This document shows positions 32,376 through 41,016 of a DNA stretch of 42,818 bases, one piece after another. The position numbers and the translations under genes are program-made. The stretch is from an uncultured Anaeroplasmataceae bacterium (GTDB lineage Bacteria > Bacillota_I > Bacilli_A > Acholeplasmatales > Anaeroplasmataceae), in assembly GCA_934229785.1 (NCBI GenBank), contig CAKQEA010000016.1:1-42818 (forward strand), given 5' to 3'. The stretch's first letter is position 1; the number at the start of each line of letters is the position of its first letter. The notes beneath the pieces are model-generated. The model saw only the letters and a program-made list of their open reading frames with translations. It was not told the origin of the DNA and searched no databases.

Positions 32376-34856
32376 TTATCTACGCTTTTTTCTTAGGAAT
32401 ACAAATCCTAAAGCTGCAAGAACTACAGCTCCTAATGCTGTTAATACTATTGCAAGATGATTTTTAATCCAACCCCAGAAGCCTTCATTCTTTTCTACAT
32501 CATTATTAGATTCAGTTACTAATAAACTCATTTGTTGAACTGAACCATCAGCACGAGTAATTGTTAATTCATAATTACCAGCTTCAGGATTTTCACTGTC
32601 AAAGTAGTTAGATTCAACGCTTACTGTATCAGTCTCTTCTTCAGTTAATTGACCTGTTTGGATTAAGAACTTAATAATGTCACTACGCTTATAAACTTGT
32701 CCTGCAGCTGCAGTTATTGTATAACCTGATACAGTAATAACAGGTACATCCTTATCTTCAACTATAATTACAAATGTTTCCTTAGCTACATTACCAGATT
32801 TATCTGTAGCAGTTACTTCAAAATTATAAGTACCTACTTTATTAGTCTTAGTTAGGTAACCATCCTTATCAGTGATTTGAGGGGTTATATTGCCATCAAT
32901 AGCATCAGTTGCTTTAACGTACTTAGCGATATCAGCCATTGTTAAAGCCAATTGAGTTGTTGTTTTAATCTCTTTTGTTAAAACGATAACTGGCTTAATG
33001 TCGTCAATAACCTCGATTGTAACTGTTGCTTGTGCTGTATTACCTGCTTCATCAGTTGCCTTAGCTGTTACAGTGTAGCTTCCTGGTGTATTGTATTTTG
33101 CTGTATAGTTATCTGTTACTATAGTTACTACAATCTTATCAGTAGCACTTACATCATCTGATACTTTAAATAAAGCTTTTAATTCAGCTTCAGTAAGCTT
33201 TGTAGTGTATGATTGGTTCTTAGTAGCATTAATAGCACTAATAGTAGGTGCTGTTGTATCAGTTACAGTTATTGTTGCTGTTGCTTGAGATGAATTACCT
33301 GCCTCATCAGTTGCCTTTGCAATTACAGTATAGCTTCCTGGCTTTCTATAATTTGCTGTATAGTTATCAGTTACAATAGTAATAGTTGGTGAAGCTGTTA
33401 CATCATCAGTAGCATTGAATAATGCAAGTAATTCTGACTGAGATAAACATGTGCTATTACCAGTAGTTTTATTTGTAGCTGTGATTACTGGCTTTGTAGT
33501 ATCTGTAACAGTAATAGTTAGAGTAGTTGTTCCAACATTACCAGATTTATCTGTAGCAGTAACTCTTACCTGGTAATCACCTGGTTTATTATAATTGTTC
33601 TTATAATTATCATATGATAGGGTTATATTAATATTATCCTTTGGATAATAATTGTCACTATATGTTAAATGTTTCAAAATTTCAGCATCAGTTAATTTAG
33701 TAATATTGCCAGTTGAAAAATTAGTTCCAGCTACAATAGGTGATGTAATATCTACTACATGTATCTTCTTTGTGACAGTAGCACTATTACCAGATGTATC
33801 TGAAACACTAGCTGTAATTGAGTATTCACCAACAGCAATTTTTCCATTTGAATCTAGTGCATATGTAATATCACTAAATTTAATATTATCTGTTAAATCA
33901 CCCTCAGTAGGGTCATTGGCTTTGAAGCATGACTTAATTTGATCAAGTGTTAATGGATTATCAACATTAACTACAATATCTCCTGCTGAGATTGTTGGAT
34001 AGTCAACATCAAAATTACCTTCTAACTGATAACCCCATGCACCACTACCAAACAATGCGTCATAAGTTAATTTAAATGGATTATAATTTTTAGTGTCATA
34101 GTTTGTTGATGATGTCCATGCAGGATAATCACCAATACTTTCACGAACAAAATTACCTAAATCAAGTTGAGGTACTTCAATACCATCATATATTTCAAGA
34201 CCAATTTCACTAAAATGAAAACAACCAAGTAATACATCATCTTCAACGAAAATATAAACAAATGTTCCACCATTTGGATCGTTTGCAAAACCTAAACATA
34301 CTGTATTATTCTCATATTCATATAAATAACAATAAGGCATTGCATTATCAGAAATATTAAATCCAAATTTTTCTCTTTGTTCATCAGTTAACCAATCTGT
34401 ATTAATATTATCAGTTGACCCAAATGTTTCAGTAACACTTAAACCTTTTTGAGTGTAGTAAGTAATGGCTGATATAAGTTTTGTAGTTGAAACATTACTA
34501 AATTCAACAATATTTTTTGTTTTATATGTAGTAATAGTCTTACCATTTGCCAAATTACCACTTAATACACCTAATACATCCTTAAAACCATTATAGCTTG
34601 CTACATTATATTTTTTTGTTGATAATGCTTGAGCTGAGGCTTCTTGTGTATCAGCCAAATCTAATGTTACAATTCCAGCATCTGTATTATCTACATTTGC
34701 TAATGATGTATAATTAGCTTCTGGAATTTGAGGAGCTTTATAGCTATTTAATGCAGTTGAAGTAACTATACCTCCTGTAAGTAAAGCTGTTGCACCCATA
34801 GCAACCATTACTCTCTTTAATACTTTTTTGTTATTTTTTTTATTTTCATTATTCAT
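32376..34856 (-). CDS. Surface protein with five Ig-like repeats and a C-terminal membrane anchor
   Basis: An 826-residue secreted protein. A Lys-rich start with a hydrophobic segment (VMVAMGATALLTGGIVTS) is the signal peptide. After a ~250-residue unique part come five repeats of the DUF5011/bacterial Ig type, about 80-95 residues each, with phrases such as KPGSYTVIAKATDEAGN and TVTDTTKPVI. The end is a membrane helix and FLRKKRR; there is no LPXTG, so anchoring is by the helix and not by sortase. I chose the ATG at 34856, which has GGAAGG upstream. It is the last gene of a leftward operon of exported proteins and probably an adhesin or stalk. Confidence 0.75.
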   Translation of the reverse strand: MNNENKKNNKKVLKRVMVAMGATALLTGGIVTSTALNSYKAPQIPEANYTSLANVDNTDAGIVTLDLADTQEASAQALSTKKYNVASYNGFKDVLGVLSGNLANGKTITTYKTKNIVEFSNVSTTKLISAITYYTQKGLSVTETFGSTDNINTDWLTDEQREKFGFNISDNAMPYCYLYEYENNTVCLGFANDPNGGTFVYIFVEDDVLLGCFHFSEIGLEIYDGIEVPQLDLGNFVRESIGDYPAWTSSTNYDTKNYNPFKLTYDALFGSGAWGYQLEGNFDVDYPTISAGDIVVNVDNPLTLDQIKSCFKANDPTEGDLTDNIKFSDITYALDSNGKIAVGEYSITASVSDTSGNSATVTKKIHVVDITSPIVAGTNFSTGNITKLTDAEILKHLTYSDNYYPKDNINITLSYDNYKNNYNKPGDYQVRVTATDKSGNVGTTTLTITVTDTTKPVITATNKTTGNSTCLSQSELLALFNATDDVTASPTITIVTDNYTANYRKPGSYTVIAKATDEAGNSSQATATITVTDTTAPTISAINATKNQSYTTKLTEAELKALFKVSDDVSATDKIVVTIVTDNYTAKYNTPGSYTVTAKATDEAGNTAQATVTIEVIDDIKPVIVLTKEIKTTTQLALTMADIAKYVKATDAIDGNITPQITDKDGYLTKTNKVGTYNFEVTATDKSGNVAKETFVIIVEDKDVPVITVSGYTITAAAGQVYKRSDIIKFLIQTGQLTEEETDTVSVESNYFDSENPEAGNYELTITRADGSVQQMSLLVTESNNDVEKNEGFWGWIKNHLAIVLTALGAVVLAALGFVFLRKKRR

Positions 34857-34876
34857 TTTATTTTTACCTTCCTTTT

Positions 34877-36400
34877 TTAACATAAACTAACAAATAAACT
34901 CATTATTTCATCTAGTTCATCGCAATTATCAGTTAATTGTTTTAAAACAAGCTCATTTTCGCCATCAGGCTTTATTGAAATATAACTATTAATATCAAAA
35001 TCATGTTTATCAAATTTAATCTCTGGATAATTATTAGCAATGCCTTGGATGTCTGAATAATACTTATCAACTAAATATAATTCCTCTTTAACATTTGAAA
35101 TAATAGACATATCATAAGCAACAAACGTTGAATTACTATAACCTTGACTATAGACTATATCGTCACCACTAGCGGTAAGTATTTGCTTATATGTTCCACG
35201 TAATTCAAATAATGTAACCGACTGAATAATATCTCCGTCATCCTTAGCTTCATCTAGCTTGTCTAAATTATGAAGTGATACTTGCATTAATAATTCAACT
35301 GTAGATTCAGCCCCATTTACAATAACCTTGAATTTGCCACGATAAATTAAATTTGCAGTATTAGAATAATTTGTTATCTCATATGTATCTATTGTTTTAA
35401 CAGCCCATAGAACAGGAGCCTTTCCACTCATTGCCATATCATAAAAGCCCCCAACACATCTATCTAAGTCACCGTTAACAAACCTTAATATGTTTTTTTC
35501 TCTATTTGTGTAAATATCTTTTTCATAGGATTTTTTATTTGAATTATCAGGATCTACTTCTTCAACCTTTTTCGCTGTAAAGAAATCTTTATACAACATA
35601 TCAGGGTAAATATCTTTTTTAAAATATGTTAATCTTTCAACTGGATCATCATACATTTTTGTCAATTCTAATCCTAAGCTATCATCTTTAATGAAGTACG
35701 AAATACCCTCAGCATCTTCTTTAAAATCAATAGATTTCAATTTAAATGAATCACAATGTATATTTATCTCTGACATTGATGAATAAAAATCTATATCAAA
35801 AATATCAATAAAATTATTGTTATCAGAGTCAATAACAAAATCCACATCTAATTTTTTTATATCAGCTTGAGCTTTATAGGCTGTTTCTTTTTTAGCTGTA
35901 TTTGGTGTTGGATATTCATAGAAATAAAATTTATCACTTGTTTTAGAATCTTCAATTTCAAATCTATATCTAATAGTAATAGAATATGGTTTACCTTCAT
36001 CATTTGTTTCATTAGTTTTTGTAGTTGAATACACATCAAAATATTTCAAATTATATTCATCCTGTGAAGCTAAGCTCTGAGCACCAATATTAACAACTTC
36101 TTTTATTTTTCCAAAATCAGCTGATTGAATAAAATTATTAACATTATCAACATTTAATTTTAATTCATAACTACCAGTTTCAGAATAAGCATTAGACTTA
36201 CCAGCAAAAAACTTATCAACAAATTCTAAAGGATTATATCTAAATACTGAACCACCTGTTGTATTGTCTGAATCATCATTAGAATCACTACCAGAATTAC
36301 CTCCAACATAGGCGAGAACAGAGATACATCCAACTAAAGCTCCAGCAATCAATAACAATCCTATACCTTTTTTTAAATTACTATTCAATTTCCTCACCAC
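34877..36400 (-). CDS. Exported lipoprotein-like protein of unknown function
   Basis: Up to 507 residues. A basic start and a hydrophobic segment end in LVGC, which fits a lipobox, although the hydrophobic run goes on past the Cys and could be a membrane anchor instead. A Gly/Ser/Asn/Asp linker follows, then a large soluble domain without motifs I recognise. The start is uncertain: the GTG at 36400 is one base after the upstream stop, and a TTG at 36388 has GGTGAGG upstream. It lies between two other exported-protein genes. Confidence 0.6.
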   Translation of the reverse strand: MVRKLNSNLKKGIGLLLIAGALVGCISVLAYVGGNSGSDSNDDSDNTTGGSVFRYNPLEFVDKFFAGKSNAYSETGSYELKLNVDNVNNFIQSADFGKIKEVVNIGAQSLASQDEYNLKYFDVYSTTKTNETNDEGKPYSITIRYRFEIEDSKTSDKFYFYEYPTPNTAKKETAYKAQADIKKLDVDFVIDSDNNNFIDIFDIDFYSSMSEINIHCDSFKLKSIDFKEDAEGISYFIKDDSLGLELTKMYDDPVERLTYFKKDIYPDMLYKDFFTAKKVEEVDPDNSNKKSYEKDIYTNREKNILRFVNGDLDRCVGGFYDMAMSGKAPVLWAVKTIDTYEITNYSNTANLIYRGKFKVIVNGAESTVELLMQVSLHNLDKLDEAKDDGDIIQSVTLFELRGTYKQILTASGDDIVYSQGYSNSTFVAYDMSIISNVKEELYLVDKYYSDIQGIANNYPEIKFDKHDFDINSYISIKPDGENELVLKQLTDNCDELDEIMSLFVSLC

Positions 36401-36401
36401 C

Positions 36402-37364
36402 CTATTTAAATAAACTTATAATAAACTTGATAAATCTAATTATTGCTGCTACACATAAAAATAAAATTCCTAATTCTAATATTAAAACAATATATGCTAA
36501 TATACTTTTACTTGAAGAATCATCGCCATTTCCACCTGGAGTTGGCAAAGATGGTAAAAATGGCATAAAATTACTTCCATTTTTTTCGTCTTCTTGTTGA
36601 TCAGCAGATGTTTTATCAGGAATTAAAATTGTTGTTCCATCAGTTAATTTCTTTATTTTAGATGGAACGCCATTCTCATTTAAAGTCATATCTTCAATAA
36701 GGTTATTATTAACATCAAATATTCCTTTTAAAGATCCATCATCGTTATATAATGGATGTGCACCATCTGTCATAAAAGAAATTGCAGTTTCTTGTCCTGA
36801 TTCTGGATTGATATACCAGGCATATAAGCATACCAACTCTTCTATTTTCCATGACCATGTCCACAATAAATTAGGCGTGTTTTCAGCACCAGGAAAATAT
36901 TCTTTAAATTTTTTCATCCATTGATTATCCATCAATCTAAGGTCACCATTTCCATCATCATTCATCCAAAAAGATGTAGACTGACTTATCTCCTTGTGAA
37001 CAGTAACTTCTTTGTACTTTCCAAAACCAAGATTTTCCTTGTAAGTAGCTTCTAATCTCGTTAAATACTTTGCTGGCACAAGTTCACCATTATCATATTG
37101 AACACATATAAAAGCTCGAGTTTTATGTTGTAGGAATAAAAAACTCTCTCTATAAATATAGTATGGCGGTTTACCTTCTTGCCACTTTACATCATTATAT
37201 AATGATGTATCAACACCAAGTTGATTTGTTGCTGCATAAACATTTGTATTACAAGCAAAGCACATCATCATTACAAAGCCAACAATCAGCATTGTAATAG
37301 CTGCAAAGACTTTACTTTTAAAAATATTAAATTTTTTGTTTTTATTTTCTATGCAATTCTCCAT
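36402..37364 (-). CDS. Signal-peptide and membrane-anchored protein of unknown function
   Basis: A 320-residue protein with a signal sequence in the first ~45 residues (FAAITMLIVGFVMMMCF, then NVYA before the likely cut). A Trp-rich extracellular domain (WTWSWKIEELVCLYAWY) and a Pro/Gly/Ser linker (LPSLPTPGGNGDDSSS) follow, then a C-terminal membrane helix near 297-317. I do not recognise the domain. AAAGGAG lies nine bases before the ATG. A perfect inverted repeat (37380-37399) lies just upstream. Confidence 0.6.
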   Translation of the reverse strand: MENCIENKNKKFNIFKSKVFAAITMLIVGFVMMMCFACNTNVYAATNQLGVDTSLYNDVKWQEGKPPYYIYRESFLFLQHKTRAFICVQYDNGELVPAKYLTRLEATYKENLGFGKYKEVTVHKEISQSTSFWMNDDGNGDLRLMDNQWMKKFKEYFPGAENTPNLLWTWSWKIEELVCLYAWYINPESGQETAISFMTDGAHPLYNDDGSLKGIFDVNNNLIEDMTLNENGVPSKIKKLTDGTTILIPDKTSADQQEDEKNGSNFMPFLPSLPTPGGNGDDSSSKSILAYIVLILELGILFLCVAAIIRFIKFIISLFK

Positions 37365-37379
37365 TTCTTTCTCCTTTCT

Positions 37380-37399
37380 TTTTCCAGTTGACTGGAAAA
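37380..37399. repeat. Palindrome 1, possible operator
   Basis: The arms TTTTCCAGT and ACTGGAAAA surround a central TG. It lies directly after the stop of the 404-residue gene and just before the ribosome binding site of the next gene. The same palindrome, with centre TA, is at 39806-39823 in the same relative place. Confidence 0.5.
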
Positions 37400-38614
37400 T
37401 TATAAATATTTTTCATATTGCTTTGATATGTTCTTTGCCCATTCAATATCAAATTTCTCAGGTCTACATATCCAACAGCCTCCATAGCTATACCAGGTAT
37501 AGCCTCGTTTTTTTAATGCATAAATTAATTGAGGTTTTACTTTAAAAGCAAATTTAATGGCTATTCTATTACCAGCTCTTATTTTCAATTTACTAATTTC
37601 ATAATCAGCACACTTAAATAAAACCTCATTTTCTTTAGCTTCTTGTTCTTGAATTTTTTCAGCTGATAATTCATTTAATTCAACTTTTTTGTAGGTCTTA
37701 TAAAAATTTGAATTTTTACTAAAATGGCATAAATCATTAAGCTTATTAAATAATTCCTTATAAAGCTCTGTATCTACCTTTAAAGCATCCGATACATAAT
37801 ACTGAGCTAAAATCGCATCCATATCGTACTTTAAATCTTTTTCATCCTTTTCTTTTTCATCCATTTTTTGTAAAAGGCTATTATAACGAGCATAAAATTT
37901 TTCTTTTATTTCCTTTACACTTTTAGATTTATCTTCTTCGATATTCTTATCATCAGTTTTATAAGATTTATTAAGAGTTGGTTCTATTGAATTCCACCAA
38001 GCCAAAAAATCATCATTAGCTTTCATCATACTATTCATAATACGATCCATTTTAGCTTGAGGATAATTGGCAGGGCCTGAAACCATAGGTGAAACCCATT
38101 GGCTATCATATCTAAGTATTGGTTCATACCTTTTATAAAGCTGGTCTAACAATCGTTGTTTTTGCTTCTCTGATAATCCTGAAAATTCAATATCCCTTCT
38201 ATAAGCCTCATAAGCTTTTTGATGATTATTACCTTTGTCATAGAAAGAATTATAATTTGCAAATCTAATTTGTTGTTCGCTTAAATTCCTAGAATTATGA
38301 GTTATGATTGCTTTACCAGTTACAGCTTTTCTTGATAATGATGGCTTTTTCTTTTTTGATTTAGGCTTATCTCTTGCCTTTGGAGCTTCCAACCTTAATA
38401 TTACAGATGAATCTAGTTCTTTATTTTTACTAATTGCATTAACATCTTTTTTATTAGTTTGATTAGCTTCATTAAATACAGCATCCATAGTATCTTTAGG
38501 ATTCTTATTATCCTTACCTAACAAAAAATTCATCAATTCAGAAGATTCAGTATTAACAGTAACTGTAGTTTTTTTACCATTTTTAATAGCTGTATCTTTT
38601 ACCTTAAATAACAT
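37400..38614 (-). CDS. Shared-module protein 1 (404 residues)
   Basis: A soluble, Lys-rich protein. The first ~110 residues are close to those of the protein at 39825-40496: FKVKDT, NGKKTTVTVNTES, NPKDxMDAVFNEANQ, then SLSRKAVTGKA. After that the two differ completely. The C-terminal part here is helical and ends in a compact piece with GYTWYSYGGCWICRPEKF. No family is recognised. A conserved N-terminal part with swapped C-termini is the pattern of polymorphic effectors or of proteins with a common sorting tag, but no toxin fold is visible. GGAGGTAAAG lies upstream of the ATG. Confidence 0.6.
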   Translation of the reverse strand: MLFKVKDTAIKNGKKTTVTVNTESSELMNFLLGKDNKNPKDTMDAVFNEANQTNKKDVNAISKNKELDSSVILRLEAPKARDKPKSKKKKPSLSRKAVTGKAIITHNSRNLSEQQIRFANYNSFYDKGNNHQKAYEAYRRDIEFSGLSEKQKQRLLDQLYKRYEPILRYDSQWVSPMVSGPANYPQAKMDRIMNSMMKANDDFLAWWNSIEPTLNKSYKTDDKNIEEDKSKSVKEIKEKFYARYNSLLQKMDEKEKDEKDLKYDMDAILAQYYVSDALKVDTELYKELFNKLNDLCHFSKNSNFYKTYKKVELNELSAEKIQEQEAKENEVLFKCADYEISKLKIRAGNRIAIKFAFKVKPQLIYALKKRGYTWYSYGGCWICRPEKFDIEWAKNISKQYEKYL

Positions 38615-38619
38615 GTGCT

Positions 38620-38811
38620 TTACCTCCTTTTATTTTTTAATTTAAGCTTTTCTTGATTACCTTTAGAATTGCTGTTCTTATTAGTTGTCTTCTTAAAATC
38701 ACCTGGAGCATTTAATAAGCTTCTTACAAGTTCTGCATCTTCAGTATTTATTGTTACTGTAGTTTTCTTACCATTAACAACTTTTGTTTCTTTAACAGAA
38801 TAATTACGCAT
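38620..38811 (-). CDS. Shared-module protein 3, module only (63 residues)
   Basis: It starts MRNYSVKETK and carries the core VNGKKTTVTINTEDAELVRSLL, then a short Lys/Asn-rich tail. It is the same module as in the 404- and 223-residue proteins, without any C-terminal domain. I chose the ATG at 38811, with AAGGAAGTG upstream, over the frame start at 38850. It lies 5 bp before the 404-residue gene and starts the leftward operon of exported proteins. Confidence 0.55.
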   Translation of the reverse strand: MRNYSVKETKVVNGKKTTVTINTEDAELVRSLLNAPGDFKKTTNKNSNSKGNQEKLKLKNKRR

Positions 38812-38827
38812 CTTTTCACTTCCTTTA

Positions 38828-38855
38828 TTGAAAAATTTTAGATATTTCATATAAT
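38828..38855 (+). promoter_or_regulatory. Promoter of small RNA 5
   Basis: TTGAAA (38828-38833), 16 bases, TATAAT (38850-38855). It lies within the start region of the divergent 63-residue gene. Confidence 0.7.
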
Positions 38856-38857
38856 AT

Positions 38858-38919
38858 AAGTAGAGGTAGACCGACGATAGTTGATTAATTCAACATACGT
38901 AGATGGCTACTTCTTTTTT
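38858..38919 (+). ncRNA. Small structured RNA 5
   Basis: A ~60-nt RNA: AAGTAG (38858-38863) pairs with CTACTT (38907-38912), with T6 after it. Inside, GTTGA-TTAAT-TCAAC continues outward as ACG/CGT across symmetric ATA loops. It follows the plan of small RNAs 1, 2 and 4. It lies between the divergent 63-residue gene and the 154-residue gene. Confidence 0.55.
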
Positions 38920-38968
38920 AATTGTTTTATTATTTTAAAAATAATATAATTAACTTGAGGTGTAGAAC

Positions 38969-39433
38969 ATGGTAAATAAATATGGTAATGACTTTAAAAA
39001 TAATATAATGTGGAATAAGGAATACCCTTTTATACCTGAAATAATAAATGATGATGGATTTACTATTCATGAAGATGATATTGTTGAATTTTATGATCCA
39101 TATGATAGAAAATACTATGCTGCCAGAGTTTGTAAAATTTATGATACTAGATTTATCTGGATTGATTTTATTGACTCAGAGAAGCACACATGTATACGTG
39201 TACTATCAGCCAATGAATTATTTCCACATATTCATTCATGTAAACCACCAAGATTTGAAAATTATGACATAAAGGATAATGGTTTTTGTAATTGGCTTGA
39301 TATCTTTCTAGGTTCTATTTATTCTTCTATTTATCCTGAAGAATTAAATCTACCAAATGATTGGCACTTTGATCATGTTAAATTTGAAGCTAAACGACTT
39401 GAAGAGGTTGCTAAGCTTAAAAATAAATATTAA
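38969..39433 (+). CDS. Duplicated 154-residue protein, copy 1
   Basis: No family is recognised. It begins MVNKYGNDFKNNIMWNKEYP, and residues 30-65 (EDDIVEFYD...YYAARVCKIY) read like a small SH3-like barrel. The first ~62 residues are almost the same as in copy 2 (41017-41484) and so is the C-terminus (LPNDWHFD...EAKRLEEVAKLKNKY), while the middle differs. A TATAAT and GAGGTG upstream of the ATG are also kept in both copies. Its end overlaps the convergent gene by 17 bp. Confidence 0.6.
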   Translation: MVNKYGNDFKNNIMWNKEYPFIPEIINDDGFTIHEDDIVEFYDPYDRKYYAARVCKIYDTRFIWIDFIDSEKHTCIRVLSANELFPHIHSCKPPRFENYDIKDNGFCNWLDIFLGSIYSSIYPEELNLPNDWHFDHVKFEAKRLEEVAKLKNKY

Positions 39434-39788
39434 TACGCTCTCTTAACAGATACTTTCTTCTTTCAGTTTTGATGTAAGTATCTGTTTTTTTATACCTAGG
39501 GCGTATTACGGGTTTTAATTCATATGCATTAAAAACAGCATAATAATTTTTACCTTTATGAAATGTATATCTATTTTCAATTTTTTCTTTAAACAAATCT
39601 TTTATAGCTGTATTAATTGTTACATTGAAATACTCTTTTTCTACTGAAACCATCTTCTTTGTTCCACAATACAATTTGAGTTCTAACTTAAATCTACCTT
39701 TAATTTTTGCATACTTAACATTATCATTTTTAAATTCATATCTTAAATTACTTGAAATAACTGAGTTACCATAATCATAACTTGACAT
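39417..39788 (-). CDS. Duplicated 123-residue protein, copy 1
   Basis: A basic protein that is paralogous to 41468-41839 over its whole length (YDYGxSVISSNLxYEFKN, KYAKIK, FHKGKNYYA, ELKP, ERINIYF). No family is recognised. It converges with the 154-residue gene and shares its last 17 bp with it, so the last codons of both are locked together. GGAG lies eight bases before the ATG; palindrome 2 lies just upstream. Confidence 0.6.
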   Translation of the reverse strand: MSSYDYGNSVISSNLRYEFKNDNVKYAKIKGRFKLELKLYCGTKKMVSVEKEYFNVTINTAIKDLFKEKIENRYTFHKGKNYYAVFNAYELKPVIRPRYKKTDTYIKTERRKYLLRERINIYF

Positions 39789-39805
39789 TAAAACATCTCC
39801 TTTAA

Positions 39806-39823
39806 TTTCCAGTTAACTGGAAA
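39806..39823. repeat. Palindrome 2, possible operator
   Basis: TTTCCAGT-TA-ACTGGAAA, fully palindromic, directly after the stop of the 223-residue gene and before the next ribosome binding site. See 37380-37399. Confidence 0.5.
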
Positions 39824-39824
39824 A

Positions 39825-40496
39825 TTAATAAATTTCAAATTCAGCATAAACTCTATCAAAGACACCAATATAAACCTTAACATTTTTTACATTCTTATAT
39901 CTTTTAAATACTGCTTTGGTATCATTTAACATTTTTTGATGCAAAGCTTCTGGGTATGATCTACCACTGCCGTTATAGTAATCAATAGAGATTGACAATT
40001 TGTAATAATTACCAATAACATCACCGTTAGAATTCTTTATCTTTTCATTTTTATAAACAACAACATTGTACCTAGAATCTTTTCCACTTATTTGATCATA
40101 AATATTATTAGATACAGACATAAATCTAAGATTTGTATAAAATGAACTGCGTTCTGGCTTTCCAAAGTCCTTGTACTGGCCTGATAATTTTGCTTTACCA
40201 GTTACAGCTTTTCTTGATAATAAAGATTTTTTATTTTTGGGTTCAGGATTACCTTTTGCCTTCGAAGCTTCCCTCTTTAATGCAACAGAAGAATCTTTTT
40301 CTTTACTTTTACTAATAGTTTTAATATCTTTTTTCTTACTTTGATTAGCTTCATTAAATACCGCATCCATAGCATCTTTAGGATTCTCGTTTTCTTTACC
40401 TAATAAGAAACTCATCAGTTTAGAAGATTCAGTATTAACAGTAACAGTAGTTTTCTTACCATTTTTAATAGTTGTATCTTTTACCTTAAATAACAT
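39825..40496 (-). CDS. Shared-module protein 2 (223 residues)
   Basis: The N-terminal ~110 residues are those of the 404-residue protein, and the leader GGAGGTAAAGCAC-ATG is the same as well. The C-terminal ~110 residues are different: a compact alpha/beta-looking domain with YNGSGRSYPEALHQKML and KNVKVYIGVFDRVYAEFEIY. No family is recognised. The similarity begins in the untranslated leader, so the 5' part was copied as a cassette. Confidence 0.6.
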   Translation of the reverse strand: MLFKVKDTTIKNGKKTTVTVNTESSKLMSFLLGKENENPKDAMDAVFNEANQSKKKDIKTISKSKEKDSSVALKREASKAKGNPEPKNKKSLLSRKAVTGKAKLSGQYKDFGKPERSSFYTNLRFMSVSNNIYDQISGKDSRYNVVVYKNEKIKNSNGDVIGNYYKLSISIDYYNGSGRSYPEALHQKMLNDTKAVFKRYKNVKNVKVYIGVFDRVYAEFEIY

Positions 40497-40524
40497 GTGC
40501 TTTACCTCCTTTCATTTTTGTTTA

Positions 40525-40648
40525 TTGACATTTTTATAAAAACATCATAAAATAATTGTGCTTAATAATGCTAAAGCTGTGAGAATTCAGCTGAACATAA
40601 AACTTAATGTTTTTGTACTCGGAGATGCTCTTTTTCTCCGTTTTTTTT
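40525..40648 (+). ncRNA. Small structured RNA 6 with promoter
   Basis: The promoter is TTGACA (40525-40530), 17 bases, TAAAAT (40548-40553). The RNA from about 40560 folds as AGCTG/CAGCT and ACATAAAAC/GTTTTTGT hairpins. A terminator CGGAGA/TCTCCG (40620-40625 with 40635-40640) and T8 follow. It is the first of three tandem RNA genes, only loosely like the next two. Confidence 0.6.
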
Positions 40649-40658
40649 ACCTCATTTA

Positions 40659-40822
40659 TTGCAATTTTAAAAAAATAACATATAATATAAATACAGTGCA
40701 GTGAGTTAGAATATGCCGACGTCCGCTGCTCCGGCACTATAAACATAGTCGAGATTATTGAAATAATCTTGTAAACTTTAATGTTTGCTACGTCACTAGG
40801 AAGCCTTATGCTTCCTTTTTTT
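40659..40822 (+). ncRNA. Small structured RNA 7 with promoter
   Basis: The promoter is TTGCAA (40659-40664), 16 bases, TATAAT (40681-40686). The RNA from about 40693 has AGTGC pairing with GCACT, the hairpin ACTAT-AAAC-ATAGT and AGATTATT/AATAATCT. GACGT pairs with a later ACGTC, and a GGAAGC/GCTTCC terminator with T7 ends it. It shares start, central hairpin, and CACTAGGAAGC end with RNA 8. Confidence 0.65.
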
Positions 40823-40823
40823 A

Positions 40824-40976
40824 TTGCAAACTTTTTAAAATAATATATAATATAGATACAGTGTAGCGAGACAACACTTGGCATCCCTTGCTCCGACACT
40901 ATAAATATAGTAAGGTTTTATAACCTTGTGAGTTTATCTCACGATGCCACTAGGAAGCTTCAAGCTTCCTTGTTTT
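40824..40976 (+). ncRNA. Small structured RNA 8 with promoter
   Basis: The promoter is TTGCAA (40824-40829), 16 bases, TATAAT (40846-40851). The RNA from about 40857 has AGTGT pairing with ACACT, the hairpin ACTAT-AAAT-ATAGT, AAGGTT/AACCTT and GTGAG/CTCAC. GGCATC pairs with a later GATGCC, and an AGGAAGCTT/AAGCTTCCT terminator ends it. Paired positions differ from RNA 7 in a compensatory way. Confidence 0.65.
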
Positions 40977-41016
40977 ATTATCTTAAAAATAATATAATTA
41001 ACTTGAGGTGTAGAAC

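Noticed and set aside
32376..34856. Sortase-anchored protein
   Set aside because: No LPXTG-like motif precedes the C-terminal helix; the sequence before it is EGFWGWIKNH.
40534..40899. A 121-codon open frame on the minus strand
   Set aside because: It runs antisense through two small RNA genes with clear promoters and terminators, has no ribosome binding site, and its repeats (LHCIYII) only mirror the repeated promoters.
40525..40976. CRISPR array or type III toxin-antitoxin repeats
   Set aside because: There are only two or three units, each with its own promoter and terminator, and no short regular repeat-spacer pattern or cas or toxN-like gene.
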